This document shows, in pieces, positions 24,863-32,710 of a stretch of 42,806 nt of DNA. The notes beneath the pieces were generated by a model. It did not search any database. It was not told the origin of the DNA and saw only the letters and a list, made by a program, of their open reading frames with translations. The DNA is from an uncultured Oscillospiraceae bacterium (lineage in GTDB: Bacteria; Bacillota; Clostridia; Oscillospirales; Oscillospiraceae): the NCBI GenBank assembly GCA_947623875.1, contig CANQII010000005.1, forward strand, positions 1-42,806. Reading direction: 5' to 3'. Each line of letters opens with the position of its first letter. Positions within the stretch are counted from its first letter, which is position 1. The position numbers were made by a program, and so were the translations under genes.

Positions 24863-26349
24863 GGGATCACCTCCCCAAAGAGGGTGCCGGAGATGGACGT
24901 TGCGGCCTCCAGAATGGGCTGGGGCAGCAGACCGAGAAGCAGGGTGCCGGCTGCCAGCACCACCAGGGGAAGCACCATCCACACGGTGGGCTCATGTTTC
25001 TGTACCGTGTCGTAGTGGAAGCTGGCCCCGGGGAAGAAGGCCTGAATGGTGATGGAGAAGAGATAGCCCGCGGTGAGCAGGGCACTGGCCAGAAGGATCA
25101 CCGGGCCCAGCCAGCTTACTACCTGCAGTCCGGAGTCCAGAGCGCCCATGGCGAGATACCACTTGCTCACAAAGCCGCCGAGAGGCGGAATGCCTACGAG
25201 ACCCAGGGAGCAGATGGTGAAGCACCACATGGTGATGGGCATCTCCTTGCCGATGCCCCGATACTGGTCCACCGCCTTGCGTCCGGTGCGGCAGATGATG
25301 GCGCCGGCGGTGAAGAAGAGGCCGTCCTTGATCACGGAGTGGTACACCACATGGAGCAGGGCGCCGATAAAGGCGGTCTTCTGCATGAGGGCCAGGCCGA
25401 AGAGCACGTAGGACACCTGGCTCACCGTGGAATAGGCCAGGCGCTTTTTGAAGAGGTTCTCCTTGTAGGCCAGCATGGAGCCCATGAGCACGGTGCAGAG
25501 GGCCAGCGCCAGCCAGGCGTACTGCACCCACGTATTGCGGAGAAAGTCCGTGCCGAACTGGTAGTACACCACCCGGATGATGCTGAGCACGCCGGCTTTT
25601 GTGATCACGCCGGAGAGCAGCGCCGATGCCGGCGCCGGGGCCTCCGGGTGGGCGGTGGGCAGCCAGGCCTGAAGGGGGAACATGCCCGCCTTGGCCCCGA
25701 AGCCCATGATGGAGAGAAATGCCACGATCTGCAGCAAGGTCTCGTTGCCGGCGATCTTGGCCGGGTCCAGCACGCCGCCGGGGGTGAACACCGTGGTGGT
25801 GCCGTAGGTGTAGATGGTGAAGAAGCCGGCGAGGCCGAGACAGGCCCCGAACACCGAGTACAGCAGGTACTTGAAAGACGCCTGCCGGGCGGCCTCCGTC
25901 TGGGTGTGGAGCACCAGGGGGACGGAGAGTATGGTCATGAACTCAAAGCCCAGATACAGGGTGACGTAGTTGCCGGCAAAACAGAGGGTGAGTAAGGCGC
26001 CCTCGGTGAGCAGCAGAAAGCCGTAGTACCGGCGCTGGTCCTCCTCGTGGGCCATGTACTCCTGGGCGAAGAGCCCGGAGAGCAGCCACATCACAGAGGC
26101 CAGAACGGCGAAGAACAGGCCCAGCCCGTCTGCCCGGAAGTACACCGTGAGGGCGGGACTGCTGCCCAAGTGAATGAGAGAGAGCTCCCCCCGGGGGCCC
26201 ACTGCGCCGGCGATCACCAGGACCAGTACCAGCGCCAGCACGCCCAGAACAGCGGGGCGGAGGGAAGAACCGTCGAAGAACTTCAGGGCCAGCAGCAGAA
26301 CGCCGCAGACCACCGGCAGCAGGGCGGCCACAAGCAGAATGATTTCCAT
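24859..26349 (-). CDS. MnhD/NuoM-like antiporter subunit (second)
   Basis: A 496-residue membrane protein with GFGAKAGMFPLQAWLPTAHPEAPAPASALLSGVITKAG, LYLGFEFMTILSVPLV and LFKKRLAYSTVSQVSYVLFG. These are the lysine- and glutamate-bearing helices of the proton-pumping antiporter family. ATG 26349 has GGGGG 8 nt upstream; the track's upstream start is in the preceding gene's spacer. The close likeness to its neighbours points to gene duplication inside the operon. Confidence 0.9.
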   Translation of the reverse strand: MEIILLVAALLPVVCGVLLLALKFFDGSSLRPAVLGVLALVLVLVIAGAVGPRGELSLIHLGSSPALTVYFRADGLGLFFAVLASVMWLLSGLFAQEYMAHEEDQRRYYGFLLLTEGALLTLCFAGNYVTLYLGFEFMTILSVPLVLHTQTEAARQASFKYLLYSVFGACLGLAGFFTIYTYGTTTVFTPGGVLDPAKIAGNETLLQIVAFLSIMGFGAKAGMFPLQAWLPTAHPEAPAPASALLSGVITKAGVLSIIRVVYYQFGTDFLRNTWVQYAWLALALCTVLMGSMLAYKENLFKKRLAYSTVSQVSYVLFGLALMQKTAFIGALLHVVYHSVIKDGLFFTAGAIICRTGRKAVDQYRGIGKEMPITMWCFTICSLGLVGIPPLGGFVSKWYLAMGALDSGLQVVSWLGPVILLASALLTAGYLFSITIQAFFPGASFHYDTVQKHEPTVWMVLPLVVLAAGTLLLGLLPQPILEAATSISGTLFGEVIP

Positions 26350-26362
26350 GTTGTCCGCCCCC

Positions 26363-27862
26363 TTACATGCCAAACATGGCGAGGCCGTCGTTGATGGCCC
26401 CTACCACATGCTGAGGGAAGGAGCCGAAGCTCAGATTCAGCGCGATGAAGATCACCACGGCCAGCACATACTCCCAGTGATAGTGGGCTTTCACGTCTTT
26501 GAACTTGTCGTCCTGGCGGTTGGTGAAGATGTTATAGAGGGTGGGGATGTAGTAGAGGGCGTTCAGCAGGGTGCTGAGGGCGATGGCGATGAGGGCGATC
26601 ACCATCCGGGGCGTGCTGGACTCCACCGCCGCCGAGGTGAGCTGCAGCTTCATGATAAAGCCGGCGAAGAAGGGGATGCCCACCGTGGAGAGGGCGCCCA
26701 CGGAGAAGGCAATGCCGCCGAGAGGATCCCGCTTTCCAGCCCCAGTGATGTCCGGCATGGCCTTGCTGCCCCCGGAGACCTCCATGAAGCCGCCGGCGGA
26801 GATAAAGAGCATGGGCTTTGTCACGGCGTGGGCTATAATCTGCACGATGGCGGCCAGCATGCCGGCCCGGCTGTTGAGGCCGATGCCCACATAGATGTAG
26901 CCCACCTGGGCCACGGAGGAGTATGCCAGAAGCCGCTTCACGTCCTTCTGGCGCAGAGCGCCCAGAGAGCCGAAGATCATGGCCACGATGCCGAAGACGA
27001 AGAGGAAGTTGGACACCTTCTCCTCCATGATGATCTCCAGGCCGAAGATGCGGTAGAAGATCTTGATGAGCACGATGATGTAGCCCTTCAGAACGAGACC
27101 GGAGAGAATGGCGCTGGAGGAGGACGTGGCGCTGCCGTGGGCCTCCGGCAGCCAGCTGTGGAAGGGGAAGAGGGCGCTCTTTACCGCGAGACCCACAGAG
27201 AAGAGGCCGATGATCACGGTGAGGGGCAGAGAGTATGTGCCCTCCGCCCAGATCCGCTGCACCTCGGCGGCGATGGGCTCCATCAGCAGCTGGCCGGTGA
27301 TGCTGTACAGGGTGACAATGCCCAGCAGGAACAGACCGGAGCCCAGAAGGCTCATCACCAGATACCGGGTGGTGGCCACCAGGGTCTTGCCGGAGTACTT
27401 CAGCATCACCAGGGCACAGGAGGCGATGGTGTTGATCTCCACGAAGACGTAGGCGGTGAAGAGGTCGTTGGTGTAGATCAGGGCGAAGAGGGAGCTCATG
27501 AGAAGGCTCGCCATGGTAAAGTAGAGGTTGATCTTCTGGCTGGGGCAGTCCTGGAAGATGTGCTCCATGCCTCCCAGAAGGGACAGGATCATCACGCCGG
27601 AGAACACGGTGGCCAGCATGGCCTCCAGAATCCCCACCCGGATCTCATTGCCCCAGGGGGCGCTCCACTTGCCCATCATATAGACGTAGGATTCCCCTGT
27701 CCTGAGGGTGTATAGGAGTGTGAGCAGCGACATCACAAAGGCTGCGGAGAGCCAGAGAAGGCACAGGCGTTTTGCCGCCTTAGGCTTCAGCACCGCGCAG
27801 AAGACGCCGCAGGTGAGACTCAACACGATGGTCAGGAAAGGAAAGTTCTGAACGAGTTCCAT
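26363..27862 (-). CDS. mnhD: MnhD/NuoN-like antiporter subunit (first)
   Basis: A 499-residue membrane protein. It carries SVGLAVKSALFPFHSWLPEAHGSATSSSSAILSGLVLKGY, AYVFVEINTIASCALVML and DVKRLLAYSSVAQVGYIYVG, typical of MnhD/MrpD. It follows the MnhC-like gene by 6 bp, the order found in Mrp operons (C then D). It probably forms the first antiporter channel next to MnhC. Confidence 0.9.
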   Translation of the reverse strand: MELVQNFPFLTIVLSLTCGVFCAVLKPKAAKRLCLLWLSAAFVMSLLTLLYTLRTGESYVYMMGKWSAPWGNEIRVGILEAMLATVFSGVMILSLLGGMEHIFQDCPSQKINLYFTMASLLMSSLFALIYTNDLFTAYVFVEINTIASCALVMLKYSGKTLVATTRYLVMSLLGSGLFLLGIVTLYSITGQLLMEPIAAEVQRIWAEGTYSLPLTVIIGLFSVGLAVKSALFPFHSWLPEAHGSATSSSSAILSGLVLKGYIIVLIKIFYRIFGLEIIMEEKVSNFLFVFGIVAMIFGSLGALRQKDVKRLLAYSSVAQVGYIYVGIGLNSRAGMLAAIVQIIAHAVTKPMLFISAGGFMEVSGGSKAMPDITGAGKRDPLGGIAFSVGALSTVGIPFFAGFIMKLQLTSAAVESSTPRMVIALIAIALSTLLNALYYIPTLYNIFTNRQDDKFKDVKAHYHWEYVLAVVIFIALNLSFGSFPQHVVGAINDGLAMFGM

Positions 27863-27868
27863 AGGGTA

Positions 27869-28252
27869 TCAGTCCTGTTCCTTTCGTGCGATGTTCGTGA
27901 TCTCATCGATATCCAGGGTGTGATACCGATCGTAGAGGCGGCAGGTGAGGGCCAGCAGGAATGCGGTCACGGAGACGGACACCACGATGCCGGTGAGCAC
28001 GAGACCTGTGGGGATGGGGTTCACATACAGGGACGGGTCTGTGCCGCTGGTTACCACCGGGGCCAGGCGGCCCTGGATATAGCCCTGGGAGGCCAGAAAC
28101 AGGTAGATGCCGGAGTCCATCAGGTTGAAGCCGATGATCTTCTTGATGATGTTGCGGTGCATCAGCAGAGATGTGAAGCCGATGCCGAAGAGGATCATGG
28201 CGGTGGTCTCATAGTAGTTGGTAAGCAGATGCTGTACGATTTCAGCGATCAT
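27869..28252 (-). CDS. mnhC: MnhC/NuoK-like subunit
   Basis: A 127-residue protein with three transmembrane helices and the MnhC/NuoK motif IIGFNLMDSGIYLFLA, followed by DPIPTGLVLTGIVVSVSVTAFLLAL in slightly altered form (NPIPTGLVLTGIVV). ATG 28252 is four bases past the previous stop. It provides the small ion-path subunit between MnhB and MnhD. Confidence 0.9.
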   Translation of the reverse strand: MIAEIVQHLLTNYYETTAMILFGIGFTSLLMHRNIIKKIIGFNLMDSGIYLFLASQGYIQGRLAPVVTSGTDPSLYVNPIPTGLVLTGIVVSVSVTAFLLALTCRLYDRYHTLDIDEITNIARKEQD

Positions 28253-28256
28253 GGGG

Positions 28257-29225
28257 TTATAGCCCTCCTTTCCGGAACAGGGCGTAGAAGCAATACATGG
28301 TGCAGGCCACTTCCAGCCCGACGACAAAGTTGATGGGCAGAATCAGACCGCCGCTGAAGATGGTGCCGGGGATGCCCAGCCAGACGTGGTCCGGCAGCTG
28401 GTTGGCGCCCATGAAGATGAAGTAGGCCATCATGGCGGCATAGGCGGTGAGGCATGCGGTCTTTACCAGGTGGTACATCTCGTCTCCGAAGAACCGCTCT
28501 GTCCGGTGGAACCCGAAGGCCACGGAATTCAGGATCAGACCGGCGCCGATGAGGGAGCCGCCAGAGAAGCCGCCGCCGGGGGACGAGGCGCCGTTCAGAA
28601 TGACGTACATGCCGAAAATGAAGGACAGGGGCACCAGAAGCTTGGCGGACTTCCGGAGGATCTCGTCGCCGTTGGGCTCAAAGTCCATGTCCTCGCCGGT
28701 CTCCGGGATGTCCAGGAGGACGCCGTGCTTCCGCTCCTCCGGGTCCACCCGCAGCAGCACGATGACGCTGCAGGCGGCCACAAAGAGCACATGGGCCTCG
28801 CCCAGGGTGTCGAATCCACGGTAGGCGGAGATCATGCCCGCCACCGCATTCACAGCGCCGGTCTCCTCCGTGCCCTTGGACACATACCGTTCCACCACCT
28901 CATTCACATCGGGGTTGGTGGGGTTGCCGAAGGGCGGCAGGGCGGCGATCACGGACAGCAGCACCGACACCAGGGTGACGCAGATGATCACGCTCATAAA
29001 GCGGTACAGGGTGGTGAAGATGTCCAGGCCCCGGGCATCGAACCAGTGGTACACCCGGGAGCGGACGGACTGCTCTTTGCCCTGATTGGCGGCCAGCCAC
29101 TTGTTGGCCGGGTTGTCTTCGGAGATGGGGGTCTTGGCCTTGTCTCCCAGGGTGTAGTTCTCCGCCCGAAACTCATCCATCTCCACGAAGTTTACGAGCT
29201 TCGCCAAAAATCCATTAGGTTTCAT
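28257..29225 (-). CDS. mnhB: MnhB-domain subunit with N-terminal MbhE-like extension
   Basis: A 322-residue membrane protein. The C-terminal part from about 195 is a MnhB domain, with LSFIFGMYVILNGASSPGGGFSGGSLIGAGLILNSVAFG. The N-terminal part has a hydrophilic stretch of about 65 residues, a helix (FMSVIICVTLVSVLLSVIAALPPFG), then NAVAGMISAYRGFDTLGEAHVLFVAACSVIVLL, which resembles the MbhE-type segment found at the end of MnhA in canonical Mrp operons. ATG 29225 overlaps the upstream gene by 11 nt. Confidence 0.87.
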   Translation of the reverse strand: MKPNGFLAKLVNFVEMDEFRAENYTLGDKAKTPISEDNPANKWLAANQGKEQSVRSRVYHWFDARGLDIFTTLYRFMSVIICVTLVSVLLSVIAALPPFGNPTNPDVNEVVERYVSKGTEETGAVNAVAGMISAYRGFDTLGEAHVLFVAACSVIVLLRVDPEERKHGVLLDIPETGEDMDFEPNGDEILRKSAKLLVPLSFIFGMYVILNGASSPGGGFSGGSLIGAGLILNSVAFGFHRTERFFGDEMYHLVKTACLTAYAAMMAYFIFMGANQLPDHVWLGIPGTIFSGGLILPINFVVGLEVACTMYCFYALFRKGGL

Positions 29226-29523
29226 CGTGGGCCTCCTCTGCCGCTGCGGGGACTGCGGGCTCCTCGTCCGGGTTCTCATCGTCCTCTGCCTTGATGGCGT
29301 GGATCTTCTTCAGGGTGGCGAAGAAGAGAAGGCTGGTGACGCCGGCACCCACAGCGGCCTCTGTGATGGCCAGATCCGGGGCCTCCAGCGTGAGCCACAG
29401 CACACTCATGATCAGGCTGAAGCTCATGAAGATGATGATGGAGGCCAGAAGGTTTCGGTTGACGCTGACGGACACCGCACAGACGATGAGGAAGATCAGC
29501 AGAATGCCTTCGATAACAGTCAT
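29215..29523 (-). CDS. MbhD/DUF4040-like antiporter subunit
   Basis: A 102-residue protein with three transmembrane helices and the MbhD signature LWLTLEAPDLAITEAAVGAGVTSLLFFATLKK, ending in an acidic tail (EDDENPDEEP). In many Mrp systems this domain is fused to MnhA; here, as in Mbh/Mrp-like modules of anaerobes, it is separate. The ATG overlaps the mnhG stop (29520-29523). Confidence 0.87.
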   Translation of the reverse strand: MTVIEGILLIFLIVCAVSVSVNRNLLASIIIFMSFSLIMSVLWLTLEAPDLAITEAAVGAGVTSLLFFATLKKIHAIKAEDDENPDEEPAVPAAAEEAHDET

Positions 29524-29966
29524 GATTTCGGCTCCTCCTTTGACGGTTTGCCGCCCTTGCCGTGGTGGGCGTGCTCGTCGTGGAAGGCACGGCGCCGCAC
29601 GGCCACGCTGGAGCGCTCCAGGCCCTGTTCGTCTGTGGCGTCCTCGTAGCGCTCCTCCTCCACCTCCGCCGCGGCGGTGCCGTTGGAGAGCTCCATCAGC
29701 ATGATGAGGTGGCTGGATACCGGGCTGGTGATCCAGACCAGAGCCACGATCAGCAGAAGCTTTAGGCTAGTGGCGTCCAGACCGTGGAAGAGGGTGATGC
29801 CCACCACCACGCCCAGAAGGCCCAAAGTGTCTCCCAGAGCCGCCGCGTGCATCCGGTTCAGGGCGAAGCGGAACTTGAAGTTGCCCACCACGGAGGAGAC
29901 GATGAAAAAGACGCCGAAGCCCAGGCAGAAGGTGCCCAGAAGAAAACGAATCCAGTGCAGTATCAT
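29520..29966 (-). CDS. mnhG: MnhG-like antiporter subunit
   Basis: A 148-residue protein with three transmembrane helices: LLGTFCLGFGVFFIVSSVVG, the family motif FALNRMHAAALGDTLGLLGVVVG, then LLLIVALVWITSPVSSHLI. The C-terminal 50 residues are hydrophilic with histidines (FHDEHAHHGKGG), longer than usual. The true start is ATG 29966, overlapping the mnhF stop by ATGA. Confidence 0.88.
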   Translation of the reverse strand: MILHWIRFLLGTFCLGFGVFFIVSSVVGNFKFRFALNRMHAAALGDTLGLLGVVVGITLFHGLDATSLKLLLIVALVWITSPVSSHLIMLMELSNGTAAAEVEEERYEDATDEQGLERSSVAVRRRAFHDEHAHHGKGGKPSKEEPKS

Positions 29967-30343
29967 TTCGACTTCCTCCGCTTCGGAAGGTCCGGCTCCA
30001 CAATAGGCTTGCGGCCAGAGCGCACTTCCCGCTCCCGGCCCTTCTTCTGGTCTACCCGCCACTGCTGATACACGCCGATGTCCATCTTGGTGAGCACCGT
30101 GACCGCCAGGAAGCTGAACATGGCGTAGATGATGGCGATGTCCACCAGCCAATTCTCATGAAGCCGCACCACCAGGCACACGATGAGGCAGATGGCCTGG
30201 GTGCCGATCATGTTGACCCCCACGATCCGGTCCGACTTCCGCGGGCCGATGAAGGTGCGCACCAGGGTGATGAGGGCCGCCACCGCCAGAATGTCCAGGG
30301 CGATGGTGACCACTATCGGCGTTAGCTCTTTCAATGGGTCCAT
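29963..30343 (-). CDS. mnhF: MnhF-like antiporter subunit
   Basis: A 126-residue protein with three transmembrane helices and the MnhF motif FIGPRKSDRIVGVNMIGTQAICLIVCLV, then LVDIAIIYAMFSFLAVTVLTK. The last 35 residues are basic (KKGREREVRSGRK). ATG 30343 has GGGAGG upstream and lies 13 nt inside the mnhE end. Confidence 0.88.
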   Translation of the reverse strand: MDPLKELTPIVVTIALDILAVAALITLVRTFIGPRKSDRIVGVNMIGTQAICLIVCLVVRLHENWLVDIAIIYAMFSFLAVTVLTKMDIGVYQQWRVDQKKGREREVRSGRKPIVEPDLPKRRKSK

Positions 30344-30804
30344 AGTCCGGCCTCCCAACGTTCCAGTTTGTCTACAAATGCGCTGTCTCCCAGATCCTCA
30401 GACATGCTGCGGTCCAGACAGTGCACCAGGAACTCCCCGTTGTGGAGGTTCCCGGTGATGGTGCCGGGGGTCATGGTGATGCAGTCTGCCAGCAGCACCT
30501 GGCCCATGGTGGTCTTCACCCGCTCCGGCTTGAACTGGACCACCACCGGGTCCGGCTTCTTGCCGCCGTAGATGTAGGGCAGCAGGGCAAAGCAGGATTT
30601 GACCACTTCCCGGAGCAGTACCGCCAGCAGCACCAGCAGCCGGGGCAGGCGCTTCAGGGAATTCCAGCCTCTGCGGGGATGGTAATAGAGAAAACGCCAG
30701 CTGAAGAGATAGAGCAGAACTGAGAGGATGGCCCCTACCGCCAGCACATCCCAGTCCAGCCTGCCGTTGAGCAGCACCCAGACGGCAAAGAACAGTACTA
30801 TCAT
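30331..30804 (-). CDS. mnhE: MnhE-like antiporter subunit
   Basis: A 157-residue protein with N-terminal membrane helices (FFAVWVLLNGRLDWDVLAVGAILSVLLYLFS) and the MnhE cytosolic domain containing LLADCITMTPGTITGNL and LVHCLDRS. First structural gene of the antiporter operon, 48 bp after the MarR regulator. MnhE is an accessory subunit needed for complex assembly in known Mrp systems. Confidence 0.9.
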   Translation of the reverse strand: MIVLFFAVWVLLNGRLDWDVLAVGAILSVLLYLFSWRFLYYHPRRGWNSLKRLPRLLVLLAVLLREVVKSCFALLPYIYGGKKPDPVVVQFKPERVKTTMGQVLLADCITMTPGTITGNLHNGEFLVHCLDRSMSEDLGDSAFVDKLERWEAGLWTH

Positions 30805-30852
30805 GAATTCGCCCCCATAATCGGGTTGTATGGCATGCCGCTTGGGCCGCCC

Positions 30853-31266
30853 TCACCCATCGTTGATATTTCTGGCCCGAGAGACCATGTGCAGCAGCAC
30901 GTCGTGAAACACGGCGGCGTCCACCGGCGGCAGCTCCTGGTGCATGGCGGTCTGCCACTTGTCCTGGATCTCCTGCTGCAGGTGCTGGTACTGGTACGCC
31001 TTTGGGGTGAGCCAGACCTGTTTGGCCCGCCGGTCTCCCGCATCCTGCCGGCGCTCCACGAGACCGCTTTGCTCCATATGCTGGAGGGTGCGGGCCGTGG
31101 CCGCCTTGTCAATGCAGTGCTCCCGCGCCAGTTCGTCCTGGGTGATGCCGTCCTGTTCGTACAGAGTCCCCAGGTAGAGAAACTCGGCAGGAGAGAGACC
31201 GCTGTCCTGCAGTTCCCGCTTGAGAAATACCATGAACTGGCGGTGTAGAATGCTGATGTTCTTCAT
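30853..31266 (-). CDS. MarR-family transcriptional regulator
   Basis: A 137-residue winged-helix regulator with the MarR core GITQDELAREHCIDKAATARTLQHMEQSGLVERRQDAGDRRAKQVWLTPKA (about 40-90). The start is ATG 31266 with GGAGGTGA 8 nt upstream. It heads the minus-strand antiporter operon, so it probably regulates itself and the operon in response to an unknown ligand. Its promoter core lies between inverted copies of CGTTGAC. Confidence 0.9.
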   Translation of the reverse strand: MKNISILHRQFMVFLKRELQDSGLSPAEFLYLGTLYEQDGITQDELAREHCIDKAATARTLQHMEQSGLVERRQDAGDRRAKQVWLTPKAYQYQHLQQEIQDKWQTAMHQELPPVDAAVFHDVLLHMVSRARNINDG

Positions 31267-31286
31267 AAACCGAGTCACCTCCCTTT

Positions 31287-31333
31287 CGTTGACGCGGCAA
31301 CCGTTATACCAGAGAAAGGGAGGACTGTCAACG
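31287..31333 (-). promoter_or_regulatory. Promoter of the marR-antiporter operon with flanking inverted repeats
   Basis: Minus strand TTGACA (plus 31326-31331), 17-nt spacer, TATAAC (plus 31303-31308). CGTTGAC (31287-31293) and its inverse GTCAACG (31327-31333) bracket the core, with the second overlapping the -35. They could be half-sites for the MarR protein. Confidence 0.7.
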
Positions 31334-31465
31334 GCAAAGAACGGGGATATCCGGGCCGTCAAAACGAAAAAAGCTGTGCAAAATGGCTGTATTTTTGGGG
31401 GCTGACAGCGAATAGGAAAATGTTGGATTGCATCGTTTGGGCGCTTCCGGGGCAGAAAACAATCG

Positions 31466-31494
31466 TTGCATGGAGAGCCAATCTGTGGTACAAT
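31466..31494 (+). promoter_or_regulatory. Promoter of the DUF2804 gene
   Basis: TTGCAT (31466-31471), 17-nt spacer, TACAAT (31489-31494). Confidence 0.65.
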
Positions 31495-31558
31495 TCAGTG
31501 GAAGAAAACGGCACCGCCAGCGTGCGGCATATCTGCAGGATGAGGGAGAGAGAAATGC

Positions 31559-32590
31559 ATGCAGCATGAGATCACCAGAGTGATTCCCCTGTTGGATGAC
31601 AAGGGGAACCTGACCGAGCCGGGATTCGCCCGGAAGTTGCTGCCCGTCTATGACCGCAATGCCGTAAAAGGCGGGCCTGCCAGGCTGAAGGAGTGGGACT
31701 ACTACTACATCGGCAACGACCGCTTCGGCGTTGCCCTCACCATCGCGGACAACAGCTACATGGGGCTGGACTCCATCTCCTTCCTGTCCTTTACCGGCAC
31801 CCCCTGGCAGATCACCAAGAGCCCCATGCGGGCCTTCCCTATGGGCGGCACCTGTCTGCCCTCTACTTCCGCAGAGGGCGTAACCGCGGTGTCCGGCAAG
31901 GGCTACGGCCTGGTGTTCATCGTAGAGGGCGGCAAGCGGGTGCTCACCGCCCACATGGACAGCTACCGGGGCACAGACCCCATCGATGTCCATGTGGTCC
32001 TCTCAGACGAGCCGGAGGAGTCCATGGTGATCTGCACCCCCTTCGACAAGCCCGGCCACTTCTACTTCAACCAGAAGATCAACTGCATGCGGGCCAGGGG
32101 CAACGTGCAGATCGGCGCCGAGCGCTACGACTTCCACCCGGAGGACTCCTTCGGGGTGCTGGACTGGGGCAGAGGGGTCTGGACGTACCACAACACCTGG
32201 TATTGGGGCTCCGCCTCGGGGCTTCTGGACGGGGTGCCCTTCGGGTTCAACATCGGCTACGGCTTCGGCAACACCCGGGCCGCCACAGAGAACATGCTCT
32301 TCTACAACGGCAAGGCCCACAAGCTCTCTGAGGTGGTCTTCCACATCCCTATGAAAGACAAGAAGGAGGACTACCTGAAGCCCTGGACCTTCTCCAGCGA
32401 TGACGGCAAGTTCGAGATGGACTTTCTCCCCATCCTGGACCGGGCCTCCAACACGGACTTCAAGGTGCTCAAAAGCGACCAGCACCAGGTGTTCGGCCGG
32501 TTCACCGGCACGGCGGTGCTGGAGGACAGCACGCGCCTCAGTGTGAAGGACCTGCTGGGCTTTGCAGAGAAAGTGGAGAACAAGTGGTGA
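31559..32590 (+). CDS. DUF2804 family protein
   Basis: A 343-residue protein with DUF2804 landmarks: ARLKEWDYYYIGNDRFGVALTIADNSYMG, ARGNVQIGAERYDFHPEDSFGVLDWGRGVWTY and NTWYWGSASG, then GFNIGYGFGNTRAATENM. No signal peptide or membrane helix. The family has no firmly known reaction to my knowledge; a beta-rich fold related to tocopherol-cyclase-like proteins has been proposed. It is a single gene between its own promoter and terminator. ATG 31559 has GAGGGAGAG upstream. Confidence 0.87.
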   Translation: MQHEITRVIPLLDDKGNLTEPGFARKLLPVYDRNAVKGGPARLKEWDYYYIGNDRFGVALTIADNSYMGLDSISFLSFTGTPWQITKSPMRAFPMGGTCLPSTSAEGVTAVSGKGYGLVFIVEGGKRVLTAHMDSYRGTDPIDVHVVLSDEPEESMVICTPFDKPGHFYFNQKINCMRARGNVQIGAERYDFHPEDSFGVLDWGRGVWTYHNTWYWGSASGLLDGVPFGFNIGYGFGNTRAATENMLFYNGKAHKLSEVVFHIPMKDKKEDYLKPWTFSSDDGKFEMDFLPILDRASNTDFKVLKSDQHQVFGRFTGTAVLEDSTRLSVKDLLGFAEKVENKW

Positions 32591-32595
32591 GGCAG

Positions 32596-32627
32596 GCGGC
32601 AGCCCCGGAGACGGGGGCTGCCGCTTT
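32596..32627 (+). terminator. Terminator after the DUF2804 gene
   Basis: GCGGCAGCCCC (32596-32606) pairs with GGGGCTGCCGC (32614-32624), followed by TTT. Confidence 0.7.
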
Positions 32628-32672
32628 CCGAGAAGCCGTATTCCGGCCGCACTGCGGCTGGTGATAAACTAT

Positions 32673-32704
32673 GGGAGGGGAGGGGCTCTGCCGCGGCAGA
32701 GCCC
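32673..32704 (+). promoter_or_regulatory. SD-bridging leader hairpin of DUF5688 copy 1
   Basis: GGGAGGGGA, then GGGCTCTGCC/GGCAGAGCCC (32683-32704, 10 perfect pairs), then 6 nt to the ATG at 32711. The hairpin separates the Shine-Dalgarno from the start by 32 nt in line but about 10 nt once folded. Same layout as the leaders at 38.7, 40.0, 40.6 and 41.7 kb. This copy lacks the GTCCC palindrome; GCCGCACTGCGGC and TGATAAACT (32662-32670) lie just upstream instead. Confidence 0.7.
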
Positions 32705-32710
32705 GCACAC

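Noticed and set aside
26174-27715. Plus-strand 513-aa ORF opposite the antiporter genes
   Set aside because: Antisense shadow; the minus strand encodes unmistakable MnhD-type proteins with overlapping starts and stops.
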